The notes under the pieces are model-generated. The model did not search any database. It was given only the letters and a program-made list of their open reading frames with translations, and had not been told where the DNA came from. From positions 1 through 7,491 of the forward strand of contig PKER01000121.1 of NCBI GenBank assembly GCA_002919115.1: a stretch of DNA of 7,491 nucleotides. The letters are read 5' to 3'. The position numbers were made by a program, and so were the translations under genes. Positions 1 to 5,563 of the stretch are shown here, one piece after another. Position 1 is the stretch's first letter. Each line of letters begins with the position of its first letter. This DNA is from a bacterium. GTDB lineage: Bacteria; Actinomycetota; Thermoleophilia; Solirubrobacterales; 70-9.

Positions 1-78
1 TTCGTGGGCGCCGGCGTCGGCTTCATCGTGATCTCGATGTACCTGCCAATCTTCTCGCTGTACGACAACATCCGGTAG
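1..78 (+). CDS. C-terminal end of a type II secretion/type IV pilus inner-membrane protein (PilC/GspF family), partial
   Basis: The reading frame is open from the left edge to a TAG at 76-78 and gives 25 residues, GVGFIVISMYLPIFSLYDN plus short flanks. A hydrophobic helix (GVGFIVISMYLPIF) followed by a short tail (SLYDNIR) is the characteristic ending of PilC/GspF (T2SSF) proteins, whose last transmembrane helix carries a Met-Tyr-Leu-Pro-Ile-Phe-like motif. Members are inner-membrane platform proteins that connect the assembly ATPase to pilin or pseudopilin polymerisation. The rest of the gene lies to the left, so length, start and operon partners (pilB, pilT, pilin genes) cannot be judged. 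The family call rests on this short but distinctive tail. The gene converges with arsC, 41 bp separating the two stops. Confidence 0.75.
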   Translation, partial: FVGAGVGFIVISMYLPIFSLYDNIR

Positions 79-80
79 CT

Positions 81-103
81 GGGGGGGCCATCACGGCTCC
101 CTC
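81..103 (+). terminator. Stem-loop after the PilC-like gene
   Basis: Two bases after the PilC-like stop, positions 81-89 (GGGGGGGCC) pair with 95-103 (GGCTCCCTC). This gives nine pairs, two of them G-T wobbles, closing an ATCAC loop. The next bases are GAAGCC rather than a T-run, so this is not a textbook intrinsic terminator. Its position between two convergent genes makes a transcription-ending or mRNA-end-protecting role likely. The function is inferred. Confidence 0.45.
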
Positions 104-119
104 GAAGCCTCCGGTCGAC

Positions 120-560
120 TCAGCGTGGGTAATCGACGCCGAGCTCACTCAGCAACGCGCGCACCCGGTCCTCGATCTCATCGCGGATCCGGCGCACGGT
201 CTCGAGATCCTTGCCGGCCGGATCCTCAAGCTCCCAGTCCACGTAGCGTTTGCCTGGGTAGAAGGGGCACTCGTCACCGCAGCCCATCGTCACAACGACG
301 TCTGATTCGCGCACGGCGTCGGCCTCAAGCGGCTTTGGCGTCTCGGTCGAGATGTCGACGCCAACTTCCCTCATCGCTTCAATCGCCGCCGGGTTGATCT
401 GGTCAGCCGGATCAGAGCCCGCTGAACGCACCACAACCCGGTCGCCAGCGAGGTGAGTCATGAGACCGGCGGCCATCTGGCTCCGGCCCGCGTTGTGGAC
501 ACAGGCGAACAAGACAGTGGGGCGGGCCGCGGCTCCGGACGGATCTCGCTTGGCTTTCAT
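120..560 (-). CDS. arsC: Arsenate reductase, low-molecular-weight protein tyrosine phosphatase type
   Basis: A 146-residue protein with the LMW-phosphatase fold signature. Residues 16-26 read VLFACVHNAGR, the CX5R phosphate loop with nucleophile Cys20 and Arg26, followed by SQMAAGL. Cys94 and Cys98 lie in TMGCGDECPF, and Asp113 sits in the EDPAG general-acid loop. Such enzymes reduce arsenate to arsenite in the cytoplasm, with electrons from thioredoxin or, in many actinobacteria, mycothiol. Cys20 plus the later Cys pair is compatible with an intramolecular disulfide relay. The electron donor cannot be told from sequence alone, and a protein tyrosine phosphatase role is the main alternative. 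The ATG at 560 places the P-loop near the N-terminus as the family requires; the open frame continues upstream to 1100, but that extension is low-complexity Arg/Ser and overlaps mgtE. There is no arsR, arsB or acr3 in view. The gene is AT-richer than its neighbours: 277 of 420 bases are G/C over 121-540. Confidence 0.9.
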   Translation of the reverse strand: MKAKRDPSGAAARPTVLFACVHNAGRSQMAAGLMTHLAGDRVVVRSAGSDPADQINPAAIEAMREVGVDISTETPKPLEADAVRESDVVVTMGCGDECPFYPGKRYVDWELEDPAGKDLETVRRIRDEIEDRVRALLSELGVDYPR

Positions 561-570
561 CACTAGTGGC

Positions 571-729
571 TCAGAGGATTGTACGGTCCAGGTCGCCGAC
601 GTCCCAGGCGAGCTGTGCCGCGAGGACCGCCAGCGCCGCGCTGATGAGCGCGGCTGCGGCCGCACGGACGGGCGTTGCCGGGCGAGGGCGCTCGGGTGTG
701 CGGCGATCCCAATCTCGGGCGGCCGCCAT
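571..729 (-). CDS. Small single-pass membrane protein, hypothetical, upstream of arsC
   Basis: An ATG at 729 opens 52 codons ending in TGA at 571-573. The product has a charged, Pro/Arg-rich N-terminus (MAAARDWDRRTPERP...) and one clear hydrophobic helix at about residues 22-41 (VRAAAAALISAALAVLAAQL), then a short acidic tail WDVGDLDRTIL. The positive N-terminal side suggests it stays in the cytoplasm. A purine-rich AGGGGG lies 11 nt before the ATG, a rather long spacing. Only 10 bp separate its stop from the arsC ATG, and arsC has no obvious Shine-Dalgarno sequence of its own, so the two are probably co-transcribed and perhaps translationally coupled. I do not recognise the family and assign no function. 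The opposite strand here has a 60-codon Arg/Ala-rich frame, which I consider a shadow. It fills what would otherwise be an unexplained gap. Confidence 0.5.
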   Translation of the reverse strand: MAAARDWDRRTPERPRPATPVRAAAAALISAALAVLAAQLAWDVGDLDRTIL

Positions 730-795
730 CGCGGCCACTGCCCCCTAAACCTGGTCGCTGCGCCGTCCATCCGCGAGAGCCCCGATGATGCGGGC

Positions 796-2076
796 GTGAG
801 CTCGCCCCCGACCGAGAGCGTCTCGCCCGCCCAGCAGGCCGAGGAGCTTGAGCGCCTCGACCGAGTCGAGCGCGCCGCGAGGTTCCGCTTGCTCGACAAG
901 GACACCGCGGCCGCCGTCTTCGACGCGATGGATCCGTGGCAGCAGAGCGAGCTGGTCGAGACGTTGCGCAGTCCCGAGGTCCAGGACCTCCTCGAGGAGA
1001 TGGAGCCGGACGACCGGGTACGGCTCTTCGACGAGATGCCCGCGGTCGTCGCGCGCCGACTGATCAGCGGGCTCAGCGGCCGCGAGCGGGAGCTCACCAA
1101 CCTCTTGCTCGATTATCCGCCCGAGTCCGCCGGGCGGATCATGTCGCCCGAGTACCTCGAGCTTCGCCGGGACGTGACGGCGGCGGAGGCCCTGGCGAGC
1201 ATCCGCGAGCGCGGCGCCGGCCTGGACACGCTCCTCATCCTGCCCGTGCGCGGCCCCGATCGCCGCCTCGAGGGCGTCGTGCGCCTTACCGATTTGGTCC
1301 TCGCCTCGCCCGACGCTCCCGTGGCGGAGGTGGTCGACGCCGACTATCCCGCCGTCGGCGCTCGCGACGACCAGGAGGACGTGGCGCGGCTCATCCAGGA
1401 GCGCGATCTGGTGGCGGTCCCGGTGGTCGACGACGAGGGACGCCTGCTCGGCATCGTGACGGTGGACGACGCGATGGAGGTCCTCGAGCATGAGGAAACC
1501 GAGGATTTGGCGCGCGCGGGCGGGGCGGAGCCGCTGGGGCTCCCGTACCACGCGGTCTCCGTGCGGCGGATCGTGCGCTCGCGCATCGGCTGGTTGCTGC
1601 TTTTAGTGGCGGCGGCCGTGCTCACCGTTGCTGTGTTGGGCGCGTTCGAGGACACGCTCGACCGGGTCGTCACGCTCGCGCTCTTCGTGCCGCTTCTGAT
1701 CGGTACCGGCGGCAACTGCGGCGCGCAGGCCGCGACCACCATGACGCGCGCGATCGCGGTGGGTGACGTGCGCTTTTCGGACCTCGGCCCGTCCGTGGTC
1801 AAGGAGGCCCGGGTGGGCCTTTTGATCGGCGTGCTGTTCGCGCTTTTGGGGTTTGCGCCGGTGGCGTTGATCTGGTCGGTGGAGATCGCCGCGACGGTGT
1901 CGATCAGCCTGCTCGTGGTCTGCACCTGGGCGACCGCGATCGGCGCCTTCCTGCCGCTGCTCTCCACGCGCCTGAAGATCGATCCGGCCGTCGTGAGCGC
2001 GCCGCTCGTCTCCACGTTCGTGGACGCGACGGGCCTGCTGATCTACTTCGGGATCGCGCAGCTCCTCGTGCTCTGA
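796..2076 (+). CDS. mgtE: Magnesium transporter MgtE
   Basis: A 426-residue Mg2+ channel of the plasma membrane. Order of parts: shortened N domain of short helical repeats (about 18-110, with FRLLDKDTAAAVFDAMDP), entry to the first CBS domain at SAGRIMSPEY (111-120), second CBS domain ending at LLGIVTVDDAMEVLE (217-231), a connecting plug-helix region (about 236-260), and a membrane domain with hydrophobic segments near 264-283, 291-303, 338-360, 364-390 and 400-426. The pore signatures are GTGGNCGAQ (303-311) and FVDATGLLIY (408-417). Asp410 aligns with the channel Asp432 of Thermus thermophilus MgtE. In that family, Mg2+ bound between the N, CBS and plug parts closes the pore, so activity is self-regulated. 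I chose GTG796 because homology begins near ELERLDRVERA; the frame is open back to 460 but would run antisense through arsC. No strong Shine-Dalgarno precedes it. The N domain is about 50 residues shorter than in Thermus. Confidence 0.93.
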   Translation: MSSPPTESVSPAQQAEELERLDRVERAARFRLLDKDTAAAVFDAMDPWQQSELVETLRSPEVQDLLEEMEPDDRVRLFDEMPAVVARRLISGLSGRERELTNLLLDYPPESAGRIMSPEYLELRRDVTAAEALASIRERGAGLDTLLILPVRGPDRRLEGVVRLTDLVLASPDAPVAEVVDADYPAVGARDDQEDVARLIQERDLVAVPVVDDEGRLLGIVTVDDAMEVLEHEETEDLARAGGAEPLGLPYHAVSVRRIVRSRIGWLLLLVAAAVLTVAVLGAFEDTLDRVVTLALFVPLLIGTGGNCGAQAATTMTRAIAVGDVRFSDLGPSVVKEARVGLLIGVLFALLGFAPVALIWSVEIAATVSISLLVVCTWATAIGAFLPLLSTRLKIDPAVVSAPLVSTFVDATGLLIYFGIAQLLVL

Positions 2077-2093
2077 AGTGGCTGCGGCTGCCC

Positions 2094-2113
2094 GGCCTGG
2101 CGACCGTCAGGCC
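2094..2113 (+). terminator. Stem-loop 17 nt after mgtE
   Basis: GGCCTG (2094-2099) and CAGGCC (2108-2113) are perfect inverted repeats. A G-T and a C-G pair extend the stem inward to a GACC tetraloop, giving eight pairs. No T-run follows (CTGGCGAG). It could end the mgtE transcript or protect its 3' end; position and pairing are the only evidence. Confidence 0.35.
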
Positions 2114-2228
2114 CTGGCGAGTGTGCTCCTCGCCCGCTGCGCCTCGACTTAGGATTTGCTCCGGCAAGTGCGTAGCGAATAGACGGGCTCGTGAACCGCG
2201 CATAAGCGGCCGGTCGCCATGGCTGCCG

Positions 2229-2258
2229 TTGACGTCACCGGATGAGGGGAGTTAGCTT
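2229..2258 (+). promoter_or_regulatory. Candidate promoter for the PrpD-family gene, possibly giving a leaderless mRNA
   Basis: TTGACG (2229-2234) resembles a -35 element. After an 18-bp spacer comes TAGCTT (2253-2258), which fits the actinobacterial -10 pattern TAnnnT and lies only 5 bp before GTG2264. A start of transcription at or next to the GTG would make a leaderless message, common in actinobacteria. An alternative is translation from the GAGGGGAG at 2244-2251, but that is 12 nt from the GTG, a long spacing. The rest of the 2077-2263 gap shows only the mgtE stem-loop and the palindrome TGACGTCA at 2230-2237, which overlaps the -35. Confidence 0.4.
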
Positions 2259-2263
2259 CGTCT

Positions 2264-3664
2264 GTGGGCGCGATCGCCGAGACGCTGGCCGGGTTCGCCG
2301 CTGAGTTCGAATCGGCGGCGATCCCCGCCCAAGTGCGCGAGCGCGCGGCCCTCCACTTCACCGATGTCCTCGGGTGCGGCATCGCCGCCGTCGGCCTGGA
2401 TGCGGCGCCGCAGGCAAGCGAGCTCGCATGGAGACAGGGCGGTAGGGGGGAGGCCTCGCTGATCGGGGCGGGGCCGAAGGTTCCCGCGGCGCAGGCGGCG
2501 CTCGCCAACGGCACGCGCTGTCACGCGCTCGACTTCGACGACACGCACGAGGCCGGCATCTGCCACTCGAGCGTCGTCGTGGCGCCCGCCGCGCTCGCGG
2601 CCGCGGAGGTCACCGACGCCTCGGGGCGGGAGATGCTCGCCGCGTACGTCCTCGGCAGCGAGATCGCCCTGCGGATCGCGGTTGCCGCAGCCGACGAGCT
2701 CTACGAGCGGGGCTTTCACCCGACCTCGGTCTGCGGGGCGTTCGGCGCCGCCGCGGCGGCGGCCCGGCTGTTCGCAGCCGACCGCGTCACGACGGCCAAC
2801 GCCCTCGGCATCGTCGGCAGCTTCGCCGCGGGGCTCTTCGAGTATCTGAGCGATGGGTCGGCGACCAAGCCGTTGCACGCCGGCTGGGCCGCCCAGGCCG
2901 GGATCCAGGCGGCGCGACTGGCCGCCGCCGGCGCGACCGGGCCGGCGAGCGTGATCGAGGGCCGCTTTGGGCTCCTCGCCTCACACGCCCAGCGGGCGGG
3001 CGAGGAGGCGCAGGCGATCGTCGCGGGGCTCGGCGAGCGCTGGGAGTTCGAGGGTCTCGCGATCAAGCTCTATCCCGCCTGCCACTTCGCCCACGCGAGC
3101 ACCTGGGCGGCCGGCGAGCTCGCTGACGAGCACGGACTCGGGGCCGCGGACATCGGGCGCATCACCGTGCGGGTCCCGCCCGAGGGCGCGCGGCTCGTGC
3201 TCGAGCCGTTGGCCGAGAAGCTCCGTCCGAAGACGCCCTACGACGCCAAGTTCAGCCTCCCGTACACCGCGGCCCATCGGATCGTCCGCGGGTCGCTCGG
3301 CCTCGCGGCGTTCACCGAGGCCGCGATCGCCGATCCCGAGGTGCTCGAGCTCGCGGCGCGTGTCGACGCCGAACCCCTGGGCGACGAGGGCCGCGGCGCC
3401 TCGCGGTTCTGCGGCGGCGCTCGTCTCGTGACCAACGACGGGCCGGAGTTCGACCGCTTCCTCGCCGCCCCGCCGGGGAGCCCGTCGATGCCCGCCGGGC
3501 CGGAGGAGATCCGCGCCAAGTTCCGGGCGAACGCCGGCCTCGGCCTTCCCGAGTCGCGTGCGTACGACCTGGAGGCGGCGCTCCAGCACATCGACGCGAC
3601 GCCCAGGCTCGACCGGATCGCCGAAGACCTCGGCTACGCGCGCGCGGCGTCGCGAGCCGCCTGA
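2264..3664 (+). CDS. MmgE/PrpD family protein (2-methylcitrate dehydratase-like)
   Basis: A 466-residue cytoplasmic protein of the usual family length. Signatures in order: helical start AETLAGFAAEF and ALHFTDVLGCGIAA (29-42), NGTRCHALDFDDTH (82-95) with His101 just after, GFHPTSVCGAFGAAAAAARL (150-169), SDGSATKPLHAGWAAQAG (196-213) with Lys202, KLYPACHFAHA (268-278), and KFSLPYTAAHRIV (329-341). From memory of cis-aconitate decarboxylase, the Asp and Thr of DFDDT, a nearby His, the Lys of the KPLHAG motif and the YPACHFAH region line the active site; all have counterparts here. The family covers 2-methylcitrate dehydratase, cis-aconitate decarboxylase and iminodisuccinate epimerase, so the substrate is uncertain. 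No prpB, prpC, mmgD or methylisocitrate lyase is next to it, so I give no prpD symbol. The start is GTG2264, immediately before the conserved helix. The gene converges with the ICMT-like gene, 10 bp between stops. Confidence 0.85.
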   Translation: MGAIAETLAGFAAEFESAAIPAQVRERAALHFTDVLGCGIAAVGLDAAPQASELAWRQGGRGEASLIGAGPKVPAAQAALANGTRCHALDFDDTHEAGICHSSVVVAPAALAAAEVTDASGREMLAAYVLGSEIALRIAVAAADELYERGFHPTSVCGAFGAAAAAARLFAADRVTTANALGIVGSFAAGLFEYLSDGSATKPLHAGWAAQAGIQAARLAAAGATGPASVIEGRFGLLASHAQRAGEEAQAIVAGLGERWEFEGLAIKLYPACHFAHASTWAAGELADEHGLGAADIGRITVRVPPEGARLVLEPLAEKLRPKTPYDAKFSLPYTAAHRIVRGSLGLAAFTEAAIADPEVLELAARVDAEPLGDEGRGASRFCGGARLVTNDGPEFDRFLAAPPGSPSMPAGPEEIRAKFRANAGLGLPESRAYDLEAALQHIDATPRLDRIAEDLGYARAASRAA

Positions 3665-3674
3665 CGGCGCGGGC

Positions 3675-4286
3675 CTAGAGGTTCCGCAACCTGCCGACAC
3701 CGGGCACGAACCGGCCGGTGCGCCGCGCGTACTCGCGGTAGGTCTCGCCGTGCTGGGCGAGCAAGTAGGGCTCCTCGACGAGACGGACCTGCAGCTCCAG
3801 TGCGAGCACGAGCGCGACGAAGCCCGCGATCGCCGGGAGGTTGGGGACCATGAGCGCGAGGCCGAGCCCCGTCGGGATCATCGCCGAGAAGATCGGGTTG
3901 CGCACCCACGCGAACGGGCCGGAGGTGACGAGCTCGGTGCGCTCGCTCGGGTCCACGCCGATCCGCCACGACTCGCCCATCGCGAGCTGTGCGTACAGCG
4001 TGAGCGCGATCCCACCGACCGCGAGCGCCACGCCGATCCAGTTGAGCGCGGCGGCGTCGAGCGCCTCGATCGGCTCGGCGGTGCCGGTCAGGGCCAGCAC
4101 GGGCGCTGCGACGCCGACGACGAGCGCGACCACGAAGAGCACGCCGGCAAGCCACTCGGGCGAGCCCAGGCTGCCGCTGATCCCCTTGAAGCCGGTGGAG
4201 CCCGTCGCCCGCCACATCAGGTACGAGCGCAGCCCGAAGGCGAGCGCCATGTAGACGACGTAGAGGACGAGAGCCGCCTCAGCCAC
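3675..4286 (-). CDS. Isoprenylcysteine carboxyl methyltransferase-like membrane methyltransferase
   Basis: A 203-residue integral membrane protein. Hydrophobic segments lie near 2-20, 45-68, 81-103 and 132-167 (the last probably a helical hairpin). The C-terminal half carries the ICMT/PEMT-type cofactor-binding pattern: LVTSGPFAWVRNPIFSAMI (119-137) and RLVEEPYLLAQHGETYREYARR (168-189, with the Glu-Glu pair at 171-172). Eukaryotic ICMT uses S-adenosylmethionine to methylate prenylated cysteine, but bacterial homologues act on other, mostly unknown substrates, so only membrane methyltransferase is claimed. I chose GTG4286 because GGAG lies 7 nt upstream. A GTG at 4301 would add five residues (VRRTP) but has no visible Shine-Dalgarno sequence. 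It is separated from the upstream MOSC gene by about 125 bp containing a strong hairpin and a CsoR-like palindrome, so it likely has its own promoter and may respond to copper. Confidence 0.82.
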   Translation of the reverse strand: MAEAALVLYVVYMALAFGLRSYLMWRATGSTGFKGISGSLGSPEWLAGVLFVVALVVGVAAPVLALTGTAEPIEALDAAALNWIGVALAVGGIALTLYAQLAMGESWRIGVDPSERTELVTSGPFAWVRNPIFSAMIPTGLGLALMVPNLPAIAGFVALVLALELQVRLVEEPYLLAQHGETYREYARRTGRFVPGVGRLRNL

Positions 4287-4332
4287 CGGCGTTCTCCGCA
4301 CGACGAGGGTTCATCGACGCGGCAGCTTACCA

Positions 4333-4349
4333 ATACCGGGTAGGGGTAT
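4333..4349 (-). promoter_or_regulatory. CsoR-like (copper-sensing repressor family) operator, candidate
   Basis: Read on the minus strand this is ATACCCCTACCCGGTAT: ATACC and GGTAT arms around a C-rich centre. The bases next to it on the plus strand are TACCA (4328-4332). This layout of A/T-ending arms around a G/C tract resembles operators of the CsoR family, for example the site before copZA in Bacillus subtilis as I remember it. A TATATA (4347-4352) overlaps one edge and could be a -10 element for the ICMT-like gene, whose start is about 45 bp downstream. No csoR or copper-transport gene is in the window, so regulator and metal are inferred. Confidence 0.4.
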
Positions 4350-4378
4350 ATAGCGCGTTCGAGCTGCCCCGCCGCGCG

Positions 4379-4427
4379 CCCCGTTCAGCCCACGTTGCCG
4401 GAAAGCGGCAACTAGGGCTGAACGGGG
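4379..4427 (-). terminator. Long stem-loop spanning the end of the MOSC gene
   Basis: CCCCGTTCAGCCC (4379-4391) is a perfect 13-base inverted copy of GGGCTGAACGGGG (4415-4427). Inside it GTTGCCG (4394-4400) pairs with CGGCAAC (4406-4412) around a GAAAG loop; only a 2x2 mismatch, AC against TA, separates the two stems. The MOSC stop codon (4412-4414) falls at that mismatch and the right arm encodes the last residues PPVQP. A T-run is absent on both sides. The likely role is ending or protecting the META-MOSC transcript and insulating the ICMT-like gene. Confidence 0.6.
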
Positions 4428-4927
4428 GGTTCGGCGACGATCCGCTCGCCCACGGCCACCTCGCCCGAGGTGAGCAGGTCGGCGCGCAGGCCGCCGCGGT
4501 GCACGAGGGGGCGCATCACGGGCTTGCCCGTGAGCCGCTCGAGGTGCCTGCACGGCTCCGCGAGCTCCCGGCCGACGGCGCGCGCGGTGCCGATGCGGAA
4601 CTCGCGGCCGACCAGGGCGTTCAGGTCGATCCCGCGCGTGAGCACGTTGCGGCGCGTCTCGCTGGGGTCGAGCTCGATGCCCTCCTCGCGCAGCGCGTCG
4701 AGCGTCTCGGCCTCGATCAGGGTGAGCTCCTGTCCTTCGTCGCCGGGCTTCCAGTACGTGCCGGTGCCGGTGTAGTACCGGTCGCCGGGGATCCCCTTCC
4801 CGGCGTGAAGCTCAACCCTCTCGTGCGGGTGCATCTCCGCCTTGCCCTCGGGCGCGGTGAAGATCGCCTCGACGACGCCGCTCGACCGATCGGGCTCTTG
4901 CGCTGCCACTCGGACATCCTCGCGCAT
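4412..4927 (-). CDS. MOSC domain protein (molybdenum cofactor sulfurase C-terminal domain family)
   Basis: A 171-residue stand-alone MOSC protein, the usual size for the short bacterial members. It opens with GVVEAIFTAPEGKAEM (17-32), then the family pattern VELHAGKGIPGDRYYTG (38-54), LTLIEAETLDAL (68-79), ETRRNVLTRGIDLNALVGREFRIG (90-113), and the single Cys126 in AEPCRHLERL (123-132), followed by RGGLRADLLTSGEVAVGERI (144-163). Characterised MOSC proteins bind the molybdenum cofactor or carry sulfur on the conserved Cys; YcbX and YiiM detoxify N-hydroxylated bases, so an equivalent reductase function is possible. ATG4927 is taken as start. GTG4909, with GAGG 8 nt before it, would give a 165-residue protein and keeps the whole domain, so the first six residues are uncertain. 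It lies 30 bp downstream of the META gene in the same direction, suggesting co-transcription. Confidence 0.88.
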   Translation of the reverse strand: MREDVRVAAQEPDRSSGVVEAIFTAPEGKAEMHPHERVELHAGKGIPGDRYYTGTGTYWKPGDEGQELTLIEAETLDALREEGIELDPSETRRNVLTRGIDLNALVGREFRIGTARAVGRELAEPCRHLERLTGKPVMRPLVHRGGLRADLLTSGEVAVGERIVAEPPVQP

Positions 4928-4957
4928 CGACCGGCGGACTGCGCCCTCTGCAACCGG

Positions 4958-5491
4958 CTAACGCACGAAGACCGGAACGCTCTCGTGTATGACCGGCACC
5001 GCCTCGATCGCGCGGGCGCGCCGCTTGAAGGTGATCGCGTCGCCGCCCTTGCGCAGGGTAAGCCTGCCCGCCTTGCGCTGCCAGCGCGGGTCGGAGTCGA
5101 GGAAGCGGGCGATCCAGCGGTCCTGCCGCTCAAGCTTCCTCTCGCAGCCCATCAGGGTCTGGACGACCTGCCGGAACCGCAGGCGCTTGCCGTCGACCTC
5201 GAGCCTGGCGGCGAAGTCGTTGCACCCTGCGCTCCACCGGGCCTTGTCGCTCTGCCGGCCGTGACGCAGGCGCAGGACGAGCCGCGTGCCCTCGGCGAGC
5301 GGCTTGCGCTCACCGCCCTTCACGACCTCCTTCGCGACCCACGCCCTGCCGAAGAGGGCCTTGCCGCCGGCCTTAGCCTGGACGGGCGCCGTGTTCGCGG
5401 CGCCCGGGAGCAGGATCCCGAGCGAGACCGCGGCCGCCGCCACCACTGACGCTGTGAGCGCTGTGCGCTTCATGATCCGTGTGTTCGTCAT
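4958..5491 (-). CDS. Exported META domain (HslJ-like) protein
   Basis: A 177-residue protein with an N-terminal signal peptide: basic start MTNTRIMKRT, hydrophobic core ALTASVVAAAAVSLGILL (11-28), then an Ala-rich region ending near GAANTAPVQA. There is no lipobox Cys, so it is probably released rather than lipid-anchored. The mature part from about residue 46 is a META domain: LFGRAWVAKEV (46-56), RLVLRL (70-75), WSAGCNDFAARLEVDGKRLRF (86-106), TLMGCERKLE (112-121), RWQRKAGRLTLRKGGDAITFKR (136-157). Cys90 and Cys116 are the typical META cysteine pair. The domain is named for Leishmania META1 and occurs in the heat-shock protein HslJ, which is linked to novobiocin resistance; no precise role is known for exported actinobacterial versions. 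The start is ATG5491; ATG5473 (MKRTALTA) is nearly as good. The tail beyond 160 (VPVIHESVPVFVR) is outside the domain. Confidence 0.8.
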   Translation of the reverse strand: MTNTRIMKRTALTASVVAAAAVSLGILLPGAANTAPVQAKAGGKALFGRAWVAKEVVKGGERKPLAEGTRLVLRLRHGRQSDKARWSAGCNDFAARLEVDGKRLRFRQVVQTLMGCERKLERQDRWIARFLDSDPRWQRKAGRLTLRKGGDAITFKRRARAIEAVPVIHESVPVFVR

Positions 5492-5550
5492 GCCCCTTCT
5501 ACGCCGCAGGGGCGATCCCATCACGCCCGGAAGCGGGGACAATGCCAGCG

Positions 5551-5556
5551 AGGAGG
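5551..5556 (+). promoter_or_regulatory. Ribosome binding site of the GNAT/acyl-CoA synthetase gene
   Basis: AGGAGG, a perfect Shine-Dalgarno core, lies 7 nt before GTG5564. It fixes a GTG start for a frame that has no other good start upstream and is the strongest ribosome binding site in the window. Confidence 0.85.
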
Positions 5557-5563
5557 CCCCACC

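Noticed and set aside
460..795. Upstream extension of the mgtE frame to ATG460
   Set aside because: The extra 112 codons run antisense through arsC and the small membrane ORF and match nothing in MgtE; homology begins after GTG796.
730..795. Mg2+-sensing riboswitch before mgtE
   Set aside because: Only 66 bp separate the divergent genes and I see none of the long conserved M-box structure.
561..1100. Upstream extension of the arsC frame to 1100
   Set aside because: It adds 180 Arg/Ser-rich residues antisense to mgtE; the LMW-phosphatase P-loop must lie near the N-terminus, as it does from ATG560.
745..1551. 268-codon open frame on the minus strand
   Set aside because: Antisense to the N and CBS domains of mgtE; composition is typical of a shadow and no family is recognisable.
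3558..4343. 261-codon plus-strand frame across the end of the PrpD-family gene and the ICMT-like gene
   Set aside because: Charged low-complexity product (many Arg, Glu, His) antisense to a clear membrane protein; a shadow.
4499..5449. 316-codon plus-strand frame
   Set aside because: Antisense to both the MOSC and META genes, which have clear domain signatures; no recognisable domain in this frame.
5537..5544. GACAATG as a -10 for the GNAT fusion gene
   Set aside because: No -35 at a suitable distance; too weak to annotate as a promoter.
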